NCBI RefSeq assembly: GCF_037572415.1
Contig: NZ_JBBHLB010000006.1
Span: 141,897-205,896 of the forward strand
Direction of reading: 5' to 3'
Origin: Flavonifractor porci
GTDB taxonomy: Bacteria; Bacillota; Clostridia; Oscillospirales; Oscillospiraceae
Length of the DNA: 64,000 nt
In this document: positions 40,198-48,003 of the stretch, piece by piece
How positions within the stretch are numbered: the first letter of the stretch is position 1
Layout: each line of letters opens with the position of its first letter
Made by a program: the position numbers and the translations under genes
Notes under the pieces: model-generated
What the model saw: the letters and a program-made list of their open reading frames with translations, nothing else
The model's database searches: none
Told to the model about the DNA's origin: nothing

Positions 40198-41318
40198 AAC
40201 GCAGTCTTTCCCTGCGGCTGCGGGTGACCCTGGTGTGCGGCGTGCTGCTGGCGGCCTGCTGCCTGCTGCTCACCCTCAGCCATAATTATTACGCCTACGA
40301 GATGGCGGACGCCATTGAGGCCATTCCCATCCAACCTGCGCAGACAGTGGGGTCTGCCTCCTCCGCCCCCATGGCGTCCCTCTCCCTGGCCCAGGCCGCC
40401 CTCCCCGCCCGGCAGGCCTTCCGGACTCAGAGCCTGGTCGCCATGGGGGTCATTGTGGCGGCGGGGTGCGGGATGGTCTATTGGCTTACCGGGAAGGCCC
40501 TGTCTCCTCTGCGCCGGCTGGACCAGCAGATCCGCAGCCGGACGGCGGCAGATCTGGACCGGCCCCTGCCCGTACCCTCCAGCGGGGACGAGGTGGCTGG
40601 CCTGACGGTCTCCTTCAACCAAATGTCGCAAAATCTCAGTCAGGCCTTTGCCCGTCAGAAGCGATTCTCCCAGTGCGCCGCCCATGAACTGCGGACTCCG
40701 CTGGCGGTCCTGAAAACCCGCATCGCCCTGTTTCGCAAAAAAGGCCTGTGCGACACGGCGGAAACCGCAGCGCTGCTGAACGTACTGGAGGAGCACACCA
40801 ACCGTCTGTCCGATCTGGTGGGCGATCTGCTGGCCCTCACCAACATGGATGAGCTGGAGCGGGACGAGCCCATCGACCTGGCCCAGCTGCTGGCCCGCAC
40901 GGTAGACGGCCTGGAGGCTCTGGCAGCAGAGCAGAACATCCGCATCCAGTTACAGGCAGAGCCTGGAACTGTCCCGGGAAACGCCACTCTGCTGGAACGG
41001 GCCTTTTCCAACCTGGTGGAAAACGCCATCAAATATAACCGTCCCAATGGAACGGTAACCATTCGGGCGGCCCGGCAGGACCACCTGTTCCGGGTGGAGG
41101 TGTCCGACCAGGGTAGCGGCATTCCTCAGGAGCTGCGGGAACAGGTCTTTGAGCCCTTTTTCCGGGTGGACAAATCCCGCTCCCGACAGCTGGGCGGCGC
41201 CGGCCTGGGCCTCTCCCTGGTGCGGGCCATTGCGGAGCTCCACGGCGGGGCGGTCCGGGTGGAAGAGGCCCCCGGCGGCGGCAGCCGCTTTATTATAGCG
41301 CTGCCGGCTGTGCATTGA
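40194..41318 (+). CDS. Sensor histidine kinase
   Basis: A 374-residue protein with TM helices at about 9-28 and 79-98 and a short (50-residue) outside loop lacking Cys, then HAMP, the HisKA motif with His164 (FSQCAAHELRTPLAVLKTR) and an ATPase domain (NLVENAIKYN, VSDQGSGIP, FFRVDKSRSRQLGGAGLGLSLV). The small sensor loop suggests it reads a membrane or partner signal, perhaps the redox operon opposite. GTG start. Confidence 0.93.
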   Translation: MKRSLSLRLRVTLVCGVLLAACCLLLTLSHNYYAYEMADAIEAIPIQPAQTVGSASSAPMASLSLAQAALPARQAFRTQSLVAMGVIVAAGCGMVYWLTGKALSPLRRLDQQIRSRTAADLDRPLPVPSSGDEVAGLTVSFNQMSQNLSQAFARQKRFSQCAAHELRTPLAVLKTRIALFRKKGLCDTAETAALLNVLEEHTNRLSDLVGDLLALTNMDELERDEPIDLAQLLARTVDGLEALAAEQNIRIQLQAEPGTVPGNATLLERAFSNLVENAIKYNRPNGTVTIRAARQDHLFRVEVSDQGSGIPQELREQVFEPFFRVDKSRSRQLGGAGLGLSLVRAIAELHGGAVRVEEAPGGGSRFIIALPAVH

Positions 41319-41343
41319 CAGACGCAAAAAGTTATGATAGCAT
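41315..41343 (+). promoter_or_regulatory. Promoter of second MATE gene
   Basis: TTGACA (41315-41320), 17 bp, TAGCAT (41338-41343), overlapping the kinase stop codon. Confidence 0.65.
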
Positions 41344-41353
41344 AAGAAGTGCG

Positions 41354-41411
41354 AAAGCTATATTTTTCCTTGTGGATGAGATAAACAAGGGAGAATATAG
41401 CTTTTTATTTT
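41354..41411 (+). terminator. Leader terminator/attenuator before MATE gene
   Basis: AAAGCTATATT (41354-41364) pairs with AATATAGCTTT (41394-41404), with an inner CCTTGT/ACAAGG stem, followed by TTTTTATTTTT. It could end the two-component operon or attenuate transcription from the promoter just upstream. Confidence 0.65.
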
Positions 41412-41431
41412 TACGGAAGAGGAGAATCTGT

Positions 41432-42799
41432 ATGCAGCAAACCTTTATGAAAACCAGGCCTGTATTACCGCTGGTCCTCTCCATGTCACTACCCATGGTG
41501 ATCTCCATGATGGTGGCGTCACTATACAACATTGTGGACAGCTATTATGTTGCCCAGATCAGCGAAGACGCCATGACCGCACTGTCTCTGGTGTTTCCCA
41601 TACAGAATCTGATCAATGCGGTGACCATCGGCTTTTCCATCGGCGCAAATGCCGTGATCTCCTATCACCTGGGCGCCCAGGAGTACCAAAGGGCAAACGC
41701 CGCCGCAGCTCAGAGCATTGTATATAATGCTGTCCACGGCGTTTTGTTGACTGCGGGATGTATCCTGATTATGCCCTTTTTTCTGGGGCTGTTTACAACA
41801 GAGCCCCTGGTAATCCAGTTTGGGGTCCGCTATTCCCGCATCGCCTTTGGTTTTGCGGTCTTTGTGGCCGTCTCCATGTCTATGGAAAAGATTTTTCAGG
41901 CAGCCGGAAAGATGCTGATGACCATGCTGTGTATGCTGTCAGGCTGCGTGACCAATATCATTTTGGATCCCTTGCTGATTTTTGGCTGGGGGCCCTTTCC
42001 CCAGATGGGAATCGAGGGTGCGGCTTTGGCGACAGGTATCGGACAGACCTTCAGTCTGTGCGTCTACCTCATCTGCTATTTCGTGGGACACGTCCCCGTC
42101 CGTATTCGCTTCAGCACCCAGCTTTTTGACCGGGAACTGGCCAAGCGGATGTACTCCGTAGGTATCCCCGCCACGCTGAATCTGGCGCTGCCGTCGCTGA
42201 TGATCTCATGTCTGAATCTGATCCTGGCAGCCTATTCTCAGGTCTATGTTCTGGTTCTGGGCGTGTATTACAAGCTGCAAACCTTCCTGTATCTGCCGGC
42301 CAATGGTATTGTCCAGGGAATGCGGCCTATCATCGGGTACAATTTCGGAGCCAAGGAGTACGCCAGGGTAAAGCGTATATACCGCACCGCACTTATCCTG
42401 TCCGTCTGCATTATGGCGGTTGGGACCGTCCTCTGCTGGGTCATCCCCAACCTGCTGGTCGGCTTGTTCTCCTCCAATGCCGACACCATTACAGTGGGCG
42501 GCACCGCTCTGCGCATCATCAGCATTGGCTTTGTGGTCTCCTCCGTGTCGGTCATCTCCAGCGGCGCTCTGGAGGGTTTGGGTATGGGTAGCCCCTCTCT
42601 GGTGATCTCCCTGCTCCGCTACGCCCTGCTAATCATTCCCGTCGCCTTTCTTCTGAGTCTTCCCTTTGGCCCAACAGGCGTCTGGCACGCATTCTGGATC
42701 ACCGAAGGGGCAACCGCTGTACTCTCCTATGTGCTCTATCGCAAAAAGGTGTCCCCTCACGGCACCAGCGCTGCCCTGGCAAAGCAACAGGCAAACTAA
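41432..42799 (+). CDS. MATE family efflux transporter
   Basis: A 455-residue protein with 12 TM helices and two MatE halves (LVLSMSLPMVISMMVASLYNIVDSYYVA, SIGANAVISYHLGAQEYQRANA, NGIVQGMRPIIGYNFGAKEYARVK). It is only distantly similar to the MATE protein at 23.7 kb and closer to the DinF/MepA-like clostridial group. GGAG lies eight bases before the ATG. Expression probably depends on the leader hairpin upstream. Confidence 0.92.
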   Translation: MQQTFMKTRPVLPLVLSMSLPMVISMMVASLYNIVDSYYVAQISEDAMTALSLVFPIQNLINAVTIGFSIGANAVISYHLGAQEYQRANAAAAQSIVYNAVHGVLLTAGCILIMPFFLGLFTTEPLVIQFGVRYSRIAFGFAVFVAVSMSMEKIFQAAGKMLMTMLCMLSGCVTNIILDPLLIFGWGPFPQMGIEGAALATGIGQTFSLCVYLICYFVGHVPVRIRFSTQLFDRELAKRMYSVGIPATLNLALPSLMISCLNLILAAYSQVYVLVLGVYYKLQTFLYLPANGIVQGMRPIIGYNFGAKEYARVKRIYRTALILSVCIMAVGTVLCWVIPNLLVGLFSSNADTITVGGTALRIISIGFVVSSVSVISSGALEGLGMGSPSLVISLLRYALLIIPVAFLLSLPFGPTGVWHAFWITEGATAVLSYVLYRKKVSPHGTSAALAKQQAN

Positions 42800-42840
42800 A
42801 TCAGGCCTCCGGAACGCATCTTCCGGAGGCCTGATTTTAG
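42798..42840 (+). terminator. Terminator of MATE gene
   Basis: AAATCAGGCCTCCGGAA / TTCCGGAGGCCTGATTT, 17-bp stem with a 6-nt loop and a T tract. Confidence 0.92.
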
Positions 42841-42891
42841 TTGAAATGTAAAAGGAAAACCGCTCAAACCCAAAGATTTAAGCGGTTTTCG

Positions 42892-42936
42892 TGGCGCTGC
42901 TAGCCAGATTTGAACTGGCGACCTCATCCTTACCAA
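42892..42936 (-). repeat. Outer att site: 3' half of a tRNA-Thr
   Basis: On the minus strand this reads from the anticodon loop (TTGGTAA) through variable arm, T arm (GCCAG/CTGGC) and acceptor TAGCAGC to CCA. Forty-one bp are identical to the copy at 53.96 kb. The tRNA 5' half is missing. It is followed by a terminator-like hairpin (42855-42890), as a real tRNA gene end would be. Confidence 0.8.
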
Positions 42937-43188
42937 AAAGTATCGGCATTTTTTGCGGAGTGTCCATTCATTTTAATCTGTGCCAGCTAGTCCTTGCGGC
43001 GCAAGGGGTTCCGTTCTTAACCGCTCCCCGCTCGTCCTCTTTGATTTTAAGCAATTTTAGGCCGTTTGTTGGAAGATTTGTTGGAAAGTATCTTTCACAT
43101 CCCTACGCCAAAACGCATCCTTTTACCTTATTTTCTCCAAACCTATGGTGACCATACATACAGACAATTCATGTCACAAGCAACAGTT

Positions 43189-43236
43189 GTTACTGCTCTG
43201 TAACTTGACTGTAATACGCTTCTTATATAGTATAAT
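43189..43236 (+). promoter_or_regulatory. BlaI-type promoter region
   Basis: A GTTAC-N6-GTAAC dyad (43189-43204) precedes TATAAT (43231-43236). TTGACT lies 20 bp before the -10, a poor spacing. The dyad is a candidate BlaI operator. Confidence 0.45.
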
Positions 43237-43275
43237 CTTATCGACGACAAATGAAGTAAGAGAGGGAATACACAT

Positions 43276-43650
43276 ATGAAGCGACTGCCCGACACAGAAC
43301 TGGAGGTCATGAAGGCGCTCTGGTCTCTCGGCACAGACGTGCCGCGTCTGGCTCTGGATCACGCATTGGTTTCCTTCCAGTGGTCCCGCAATACCATCAA
43401 CACCTATCTGACCCGGTTGGCGGAAAAGGGCTTTGTCTCCGTCCAACGGGACGGCAAGAGCAATCTGTACACTCCTGTGATCTCTCGGGAGGAGTACCTG
43501 TCCTTTGACAGCCGCTCTGTCCTGAAGCGGCTCTACGGCTCGCCCCGGAATTTTATGGCCGCGTTGGCCAGGGACGGACTGGACCGGCAGGAGGTAGAGG
43601 AACTGCGCACCTTTCTGGAACAATTGGAGGGAGAAACTAAGCATGACTGA
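43276..43650 (+). CDS. BlaI/MecI/CopY family repressor
   Basis: A 124-residue winged-helix protein: MKRLPDTELEVMKALWSLG, WSRNTINTYLTRLAEKGFVSVQRDGKSNLYTPVISREEY and a dimerising C-terminal helix. Such repressors are inactivated by a partner membrane protease. It overlaps the M56 gene start by eight bases, so this is a BlaI-BlaR1-type signalling pair. No beta-lactamase gene is near, so what it controls is open. Confidence 0.9.
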   Translation: MKRLPDTELEVMKALWSLGTDVPRLALDHALVSFQWSRNTINTYLTRLAEKGFVSVQRDGKSNLYTPVISREEYLSFDSRSVLKRLYGSPRNFMAALARDGLDRQEVEELRTFLEQLEGETKHD

Positions 43651-44554
43651 CTTCCTGATCCGCCTGGGCACCCTGTCCCTGGGAGGCGGCGTGGCTGTTT
43701 TGCTGCTGCTTTTCGCCGGACGGGTGAGCCGGAAGCGGTACTCCGCCCGCTGGCGCTGCCAGGCCTGGGGTATTTTGTGTCTTCTCATGGTGCTCCCCAT
43801 CCCGGTCTTCTGTTTTCCCGCACCGATACAAGCGCCTTCCGCCTTGATTTACCTGGATATCCCCTCCGACAACACGGTCCTGGATGGCCCGTTTTGGGAG
43901 TTTGGGGAGAAAACTTCTGTCCTCCCAGCTGACAGCGGGCAGACAGTGGGCGATGCCACCCATTCAACGGACACCCTCCCTGACCAGGTTTCCCAAACAC
44001 CTGCCGATCCCATTCGCCCCGCCGTCTCGGTTCCCACACTATTGCTGGGGCTCTGGCTGAGCGGGATGGCCGCCCTCCTGGCCTATCACGGGATCTCCCA
44101 CCTCCGGTTCTGCCGCTGGGTCAGGCGCTGGGCCGTCCCTGCAACAGACCCGGATACCCTGCAGGTGTTCCACAGCGCCGGAGACCGGTTGGGTCTGCGG
44201 CGACTCCCTGCGTTGCTGCGCTGTCCCCGGTTGGCCTCCCCCATGCTGTGCGGTTTGACCCGCTCCTTGCTCCTCCTGCCCGAACAATCCCCAGCAGGAG
44301 AAGCTCTGGAGTTGACCCTGGAACATGAACTGACCCACTTCCGTCACAGGGACGTATGGCGAAAGGCTCTGGCCCTTCTGGCCAACGCGATCCACTGGTT
44401 CAATCCCCTGATGTGGTGGATGGTGCGCAGAATGGCGTATGATCTGGAGCTGACCTGCGATGACGCAGTCCTTCAAACACACGGACAGGCCGGGCGGGCC
44501 GTGTATGGCCGCACGGTGCTGGAAGCCCTGGAGGCCCTGAGTACCCGTCCATAA
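43643..44554 (+). CDS. M56 (BlaR1/MecR1-like) membrane metalloprotease, truncated
   Basis: A 303-residue protein with TM helices at about 10-25, 40-60 and 130-150 and the zinc protease motif HELTH (ELTLEHELTHFRHRDVWRKAL), followed by WFNPLMWWMVRRMAYDLELTCDDAVL. It would cleave the BlaI partner after a signal. It stops at STRP, where family members continue through a conserved CFSGN ... RI/L-x-NI segment and a last TM helix. That segment appears at the start of the next gene in another frame. So the gene is split into two. Confidence 0.85.
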   Translation: MTDFLIRLGTLSLGGGVAVLLLLFAGRVSRKRYSARWRCQAWGILCLLMVLPIPVFCFPAPIQAPSALIYLDIPSDNTVLDGPFWEFGEKTSVLPADSGQTVGDATHSTDTLPDQVSQTPADPIRPAVSVPTLLLGLWLSGMAALLAYHGISHLRFCRWVRRWAVPATDPDTLQVFHSAGDRLGLRRLPALLRCPRLASPMLCGLTRSLLLLPEQSPAGEALELTLEHELTHFRHRDVWRKALALLANAIHWFNPLMWWMVRRMAYDLELTCDDAVLQTHGQAGRAVYGRTVLEALEALSTRP

Positions 44555-44582
44555 CCCCCGCTGTCAAGAAAGGAGCCCTGTC

Positions 44583-45944
44583 ATGAGATCCACTCCCCCT
44601 GTGCCTCCCCATTCGCCCTATACCACCTGCTTTTCGGGCAATGCCCGGGAAAATCGGGAGCGGCTGCACAATATCTTCACCGGCGGGCGCAAACGCCCCG
44701 GCAAGTGGTTATACCCGCTCTCCGTCCTGGTCATGCTCCTCTGCTGTTTCTGCCTGGTGTCTTGTCAGCTGGTGCCCGCCATTACAGAGCAGGAAGAAGA
44801 CGAGAGCGTATCTTCCACCGCGCCCTCTCCCGCCGCCTCCGTCCCGGCCCAGGGATTGGCCGTCGACCTGAATCACAACGGCATCCCAGAGGAGATCCGC
44901 CCGGAGGTATCCGGCGTCCCGGCAGCGCTGACGTTCTGGGAAGATGGGCAGCTCATCGCACGGGCGGACCCCGGCGTTTACCTGTGTACGCTGGATGGTA
45001 GGGACTACCTCCTGCGCTGCTATTCTGAGGTCTCCGGGGGCAGCTGCTTTTACAACTACACACTGAATGATGTGACCATCGAATCGGATGACTATGAACA
45101 ATATGGCTGGCTCCGCTTTGATCTGGCCTTCAATGCCCCCTTCCACCAGGACTACGACCCCGAGGCCATCGCCGCCTATACGGAGGACCTCAACGCGCTG
45201 CTGGCCCACAGCGTCCAGCTCTCCCTGGCGGATGAGAAAGTCGTGACCCGGCAGGCCGAACCGGAGACCTTGGACTGGTTGGACGCCTTTCCGGATGTCT
45301 TTGTCCGGGACCCGGAGAAAACCCTATTGGAAAACCTGGAGGCCTACCGGGAGACCATGATGGAAACCTATCCTGCCATGTCCCCTCAGGCACAGGTGGA
45401 TACCCTGCCTCTGGCGGAGCCTCTGGAACTGATCTATGCAAGCGGAGCCGGGGCCTGGGGCTCCTGGCTGGAACTGAACCCGGACGGCACCTTTACCGGA
45501 GATTACGGCAACACAGACGGAAACGTCCGGTATGTATGCCAGTTCCACGGCTCCTTTACCGACATCCGTCCCCTCACCGACGCCTCCTGGCTGCTGACCC
45601 TGGGGGAATTGACGCTGGACACCCCATATCCCCTGGGGAGCGAATGGAACCAGGAAGGGATGCGCATGATCTCCAGCCCACCCCACGGCTTTGACGATCA
45701 GGACGGGGAAGCCCTCAAGCCGGGAGCCCAGTTTATCTTCTACTCGCCCCAGGCTCAGGGACACGCACCCTGGACCGAGCTGTACGGGGCCTCCGACTTC
45801 CTGAGCTGGTGGTTTGACCGGCACGCCTTTATCAATGCATCACACACTCTGGGCTGCTACGGACTTTACAATCTGGATGCTGGGATCGGGTACTTTTCCC
45901 GCGTGTCCGGAGATGATGCAATGGCAATTTTGACCCAAAACTAA
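44583..45944 (+). CDS. M56 C-terminal segment plus outside sensor-like domain
   Basis: A 453-residue protein. Residues 10-62 (SPYTTCFSGNARENRERLHN, then a Lys/Arg patch and the TM helix WLYPLSVLVMLLCCFCLVSC) match the part of M56 proteins missing from the gene just upstream. The remaining 390 residues lie outside and are beta-rich, without penicillin-binding SxxK/SxN motifs, and look like a two-part lipoprotein-type domain (DGTFTGDYGNTDGNVRYVCQFHGSF). It has its own AAGGAG and ATG, 28 bp after the M56 stop. Together the two genes may form a split receptor. Confidence 0.7.
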   Translation: MRSTPPVPPHSPYTTCFSGNARENRERLHNIFTGGRKRPGKWLYPLSVLVMLLCCFCLVSCQLVPAITEQEEDESVSSTAPSPAASVPAQGLAVDLNHNGIPEEIRPEVSGVPAALTFWEDGQLIARADPGVYLCTLDGRDYLLRCYSEVSGGSCFYNYTLNDVTIESDDYEQYGWLRFDLAFNAPFHQDYDPEAIAAYTEDLNALLAHSVQLSLADEKVVTRQAEPETLDWLDAFPDVFVRDPEKTLLENLEAYRETMMETYPAMSPQAQVDTLPLAEPLELIYASGAGAWGSWLELNPDGTFTGDYGNTDGNVRYVCQFHGSFTDIRPLTDASWLLTLGELTLDTPYPLGSEWNQEGMRMISSPPHGFDDQDGEALKPGAQFIFYSPQAQGHAPWTELYGASDFLSWWFDRHAFINASHTLGCYGLYNLDAGIGYFSRVSGDDAMAILTQN

Positions 45945-46211
45945 AAATATGAAATAATATAAATAAAGAAGTACTTAATCCATCATACAGATATCTCTCC
46001 ATGTTAGTAAGGCAGTGATTTTGCATTGGCGGCATATTTTACGCTACTTGATTTCCTGCTCCAGCCCACGAAATAACTCCGAATGGAAGAACTCCTCATG
46101 CGGAGATATGGCAGCTACAGCGCGGTACGCCAAGAGAAAAGATGTACGGGTTCTGTGGAATAAATAAGTTTTTTCTCCATACCCCGCTCAATAGAACTGG
46201 TATCGGAAATC

Positions 46212-46445
46212 TCAGTTCTCGTCCTCCAATAGCTTTGATGGTGTAACATCCAGCTCCCGGGCAATTTTGAACAGCGTCTCCAAGCTGATCCCACACACAA
46301 TACCGGGGGCCTCCACCTGGCCCAGAAAGGCTGCGGATATATCCACCCGCTCCGCCAACTGAGCCTGCGTAAGCCCCGCCATTTTCCGATAATATGCAAT
46401 TTTAAGCCCCAGCCGCCGATAGCGCTGGGGAAACTCCGTTTCCAT
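46212..46445 (-). CDS. XRE family HTH regulator
   Basis: A 77-residue single HTH domain (LGLKIAYYRKMAGLTQAQLAERVDISAAFLGQVEAPGIVCGISLETLFKIARELDVTPSKLL). The upstream side is AT-rich. It stands alone in reverse orientation between the M56-like genes and the SLH-CAP genes. The 265 bp before it (45945-46211) hold no gene that I can support. Confidence 0.85.
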   Translation of the reverse strand: METEFPQRYRRLGLKIAYYRKMAGLTQAQLAERVDISAAFLGQVEAPGIVCGISLETLFKIARELDVTPSKLLEDEN

Positions 46446-46544
46446 ATAATCACTTCCATATTTGTTAATTAAATGATATCATAATTTTAACAACATATAA
46501 ATTGTCTTTAACATAATGATTATTAGTTTAAAACTATAATTAAG

Positions 46545-46573
46545 TTGATTCATTATAAAGGCGATGGTATAAT
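46545..46573 (+). promoter_or_regulatory. Promoter of SLH-CAP genes
   Basis: TTGATT, 17 bp, TATAAT, in AT-rich DNA 51 bp before the first SLH-CAP gene. Confidence 0.75.
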
Positions 46574-46623
46574 CGCAGCACAGAGAATACTCCCCATAAA
46601 TATTATCAGAAAAGAGGCGACCT

Positions 46624-47970
46624 ATGAATCGAAAGCTCTCCCTTATGCTGTCTGCAACCCTGATCGCCAGCACCCTGATCCTTCCTACCAGTGCAGTCGG
46701 CAAGCGTTTTAGCGATGTTCCCGACAACCACTGGGCCTCTGAGTCTATTAGCTACGCTGTCGATAAGGGGTACTTCTCCGGCACCAGCCCTACCACCTTC
46801 GCTCCTGATGGGACCATGACCCGGGCCATGCTCTGGACGGTGCTTTCCCGGATAGATGATGCGCCTGCCACGGTGGCACCCGGGCAGCCTTGGTATCAGA
46901 GCGGCCGCAACTGGGCAATGGCAAATGGTATCAGCGACGGCACCAATCCCGATGGAAATATCACCCGAGAGCAGTTTTCCACAATGCTTCGTAATTTCGC
47001 CAAGCACACCGGCGCTGCCACCAATGTGGATGTCTCCGTTCTCGATAAGTTCGTTGACCGTGGCTCCATCGCCTCCTATGCGGTGGACTCCATGGCCTGG
47101 GCCGTGACACATGGCATTGTGTCGGGAACTGGTGGGAATACCATCTCCCCTACTGGGCTGGCTACCCGTTCTCAGGCAGCAGCCATGCTGATGCGATTTG
47201 ACCAGATGGGTGAAAGCAAGCCCTCTGAGCCCAGCAAGCCCATTGAGGTCAACTACAAGACCACCTTTGCTGCCATCAATGTCCCTCCTTACCCCGGCGA
47301 TACGATTGAGGTTGGTGACGCGGCTTATGTCACTATCGCCTCCAATCCTTACGGGGCCAATGTAAAGGCGGGTGTGACCTACACTGTGACCAGTTCTGAT
47401 GCCTCTGTGGCCACTGTAAGCGAAACGCAGCTCAACCCTGATGAGGTCAGTTTCCGAGTGTCCGGCCTGAAGGCGGGCAAGGTCACCCTTACTGCTGTTG
47501 GCTCTGACGGGTTCAAGGGGACCACGACTATCACCGTTAAGGGCGGTACTGAGCAGGAGAAGCCAGCCGTAGATACCGGAATGTACTCAGAGCTCAAAGC
47601 TGAGGTTGTGCGGCTCATTAACCAAGAGCGCACCAGGGTTGGACTTAACCCCCTGTTTGTAAGTGATAAAGTTATGCAGGCCGCTCAGATTCGAGCAAAC
47701 GAGTGCGCGACATGGCAGTATTCGCACACAAGACCTAATGGGACTTCTTATAACACAGTATTCCAGGATGTGGGCCTTGCCTCCGGCGGAGGAGAAATTC
47801 TGAACGCTGGGTTTATGGATGTTCGTGTTGAAGTCGACGAATGGATTGCTTCTCCTGGCCATTACAAAACTATGACCAAGGAAAACTATAATTACATTGG
47901 TGTCGGCGTCGCACGCGGTTCGGATGGCTACCTTTATTACTGCACAATCTTCTGCCCTATTGGCGAATAA
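46624..47970 (+). CDS. SLH-Ig-CAP surface protein 1
   Basis: A 448-residue protein with a signal peptide (about 1-25) and three SLH modules (FSDVPDNHWASESISYAVDK, the QPWYQSGRNWAMANGISDG stretch and IASYAVDSMAWAVTHGIVSG, about 26-195). An Ig-like beta domain follows (about 215-310), and a CAP/SCP domain (about 320-448; LINQERTRVGLNPLFVSDKV, YSHTRPNGTSYNTVF and the end strand NYIGVGVARGSDGYLYYC). CAP proteins occur widely as secreted peptidases or lipid binders; a function here is not known. The middle 712 bp are identical to the next gene. Confidence 0.87.
   Translation: MNRKLSLMLSATLIASTLILPTSAVGKRFSDVPDNHWASESISYAVDKGYFSGTSPTTFAPDGTMTRAMLWTVLSRIDDAPATVAPGQPWYQSGRNWAMANGISDGTNPDGNITREQFSTMLRNFAKHTGAATNVDVSVLDKFVDRGSIASYAVDSMAWAVTHGIVSGTGGNTISPTGLATRSQAAAMLMRFDQMGESKPSEPSKPIEVNYKTTFAAINVPPYPGDTIEVGDAAYVTIASNPYGANVKAGVTYTVTSSDASVATVSETQLNPDEVSFRVSGLKAGKVTLTAVGSDGFKGTTTITVKGGTEQEKPAVDTGMYSELKAEVVRLINQERTRVGLNPLFVSDKVMQAAQIRANECATWQYSHTRPNGTSYNTVFQDVGLASGGGEILNAGFMDVRVEVDEWIASPGHYKTMTKENYNYIGVGVARGSDGYLYYCTIFCPIGE
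46812..47523 (+). repeat. 712-bp perfect direct repeat, copy A
   Basis: Identical to 48189-48900 at a constant offset of 1377 bp. It covers SLH modules 1 (end) to 3 and most of the Ig-like domain. The first SLH stretch and the CAP domains on either side differ. Confidence 0.88.
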
Positions 47971-48003
47971 CAGGCTAAATTTTAGAGAAAAGGGTAAACG
48001 TTT

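Noticed and set aside
46096..46459. Two minus-strand frames overlapping the 77-residue XRE gene
   Set aside because: They overlap the clear HTH frame in other phases and have no ribosome site or domain.
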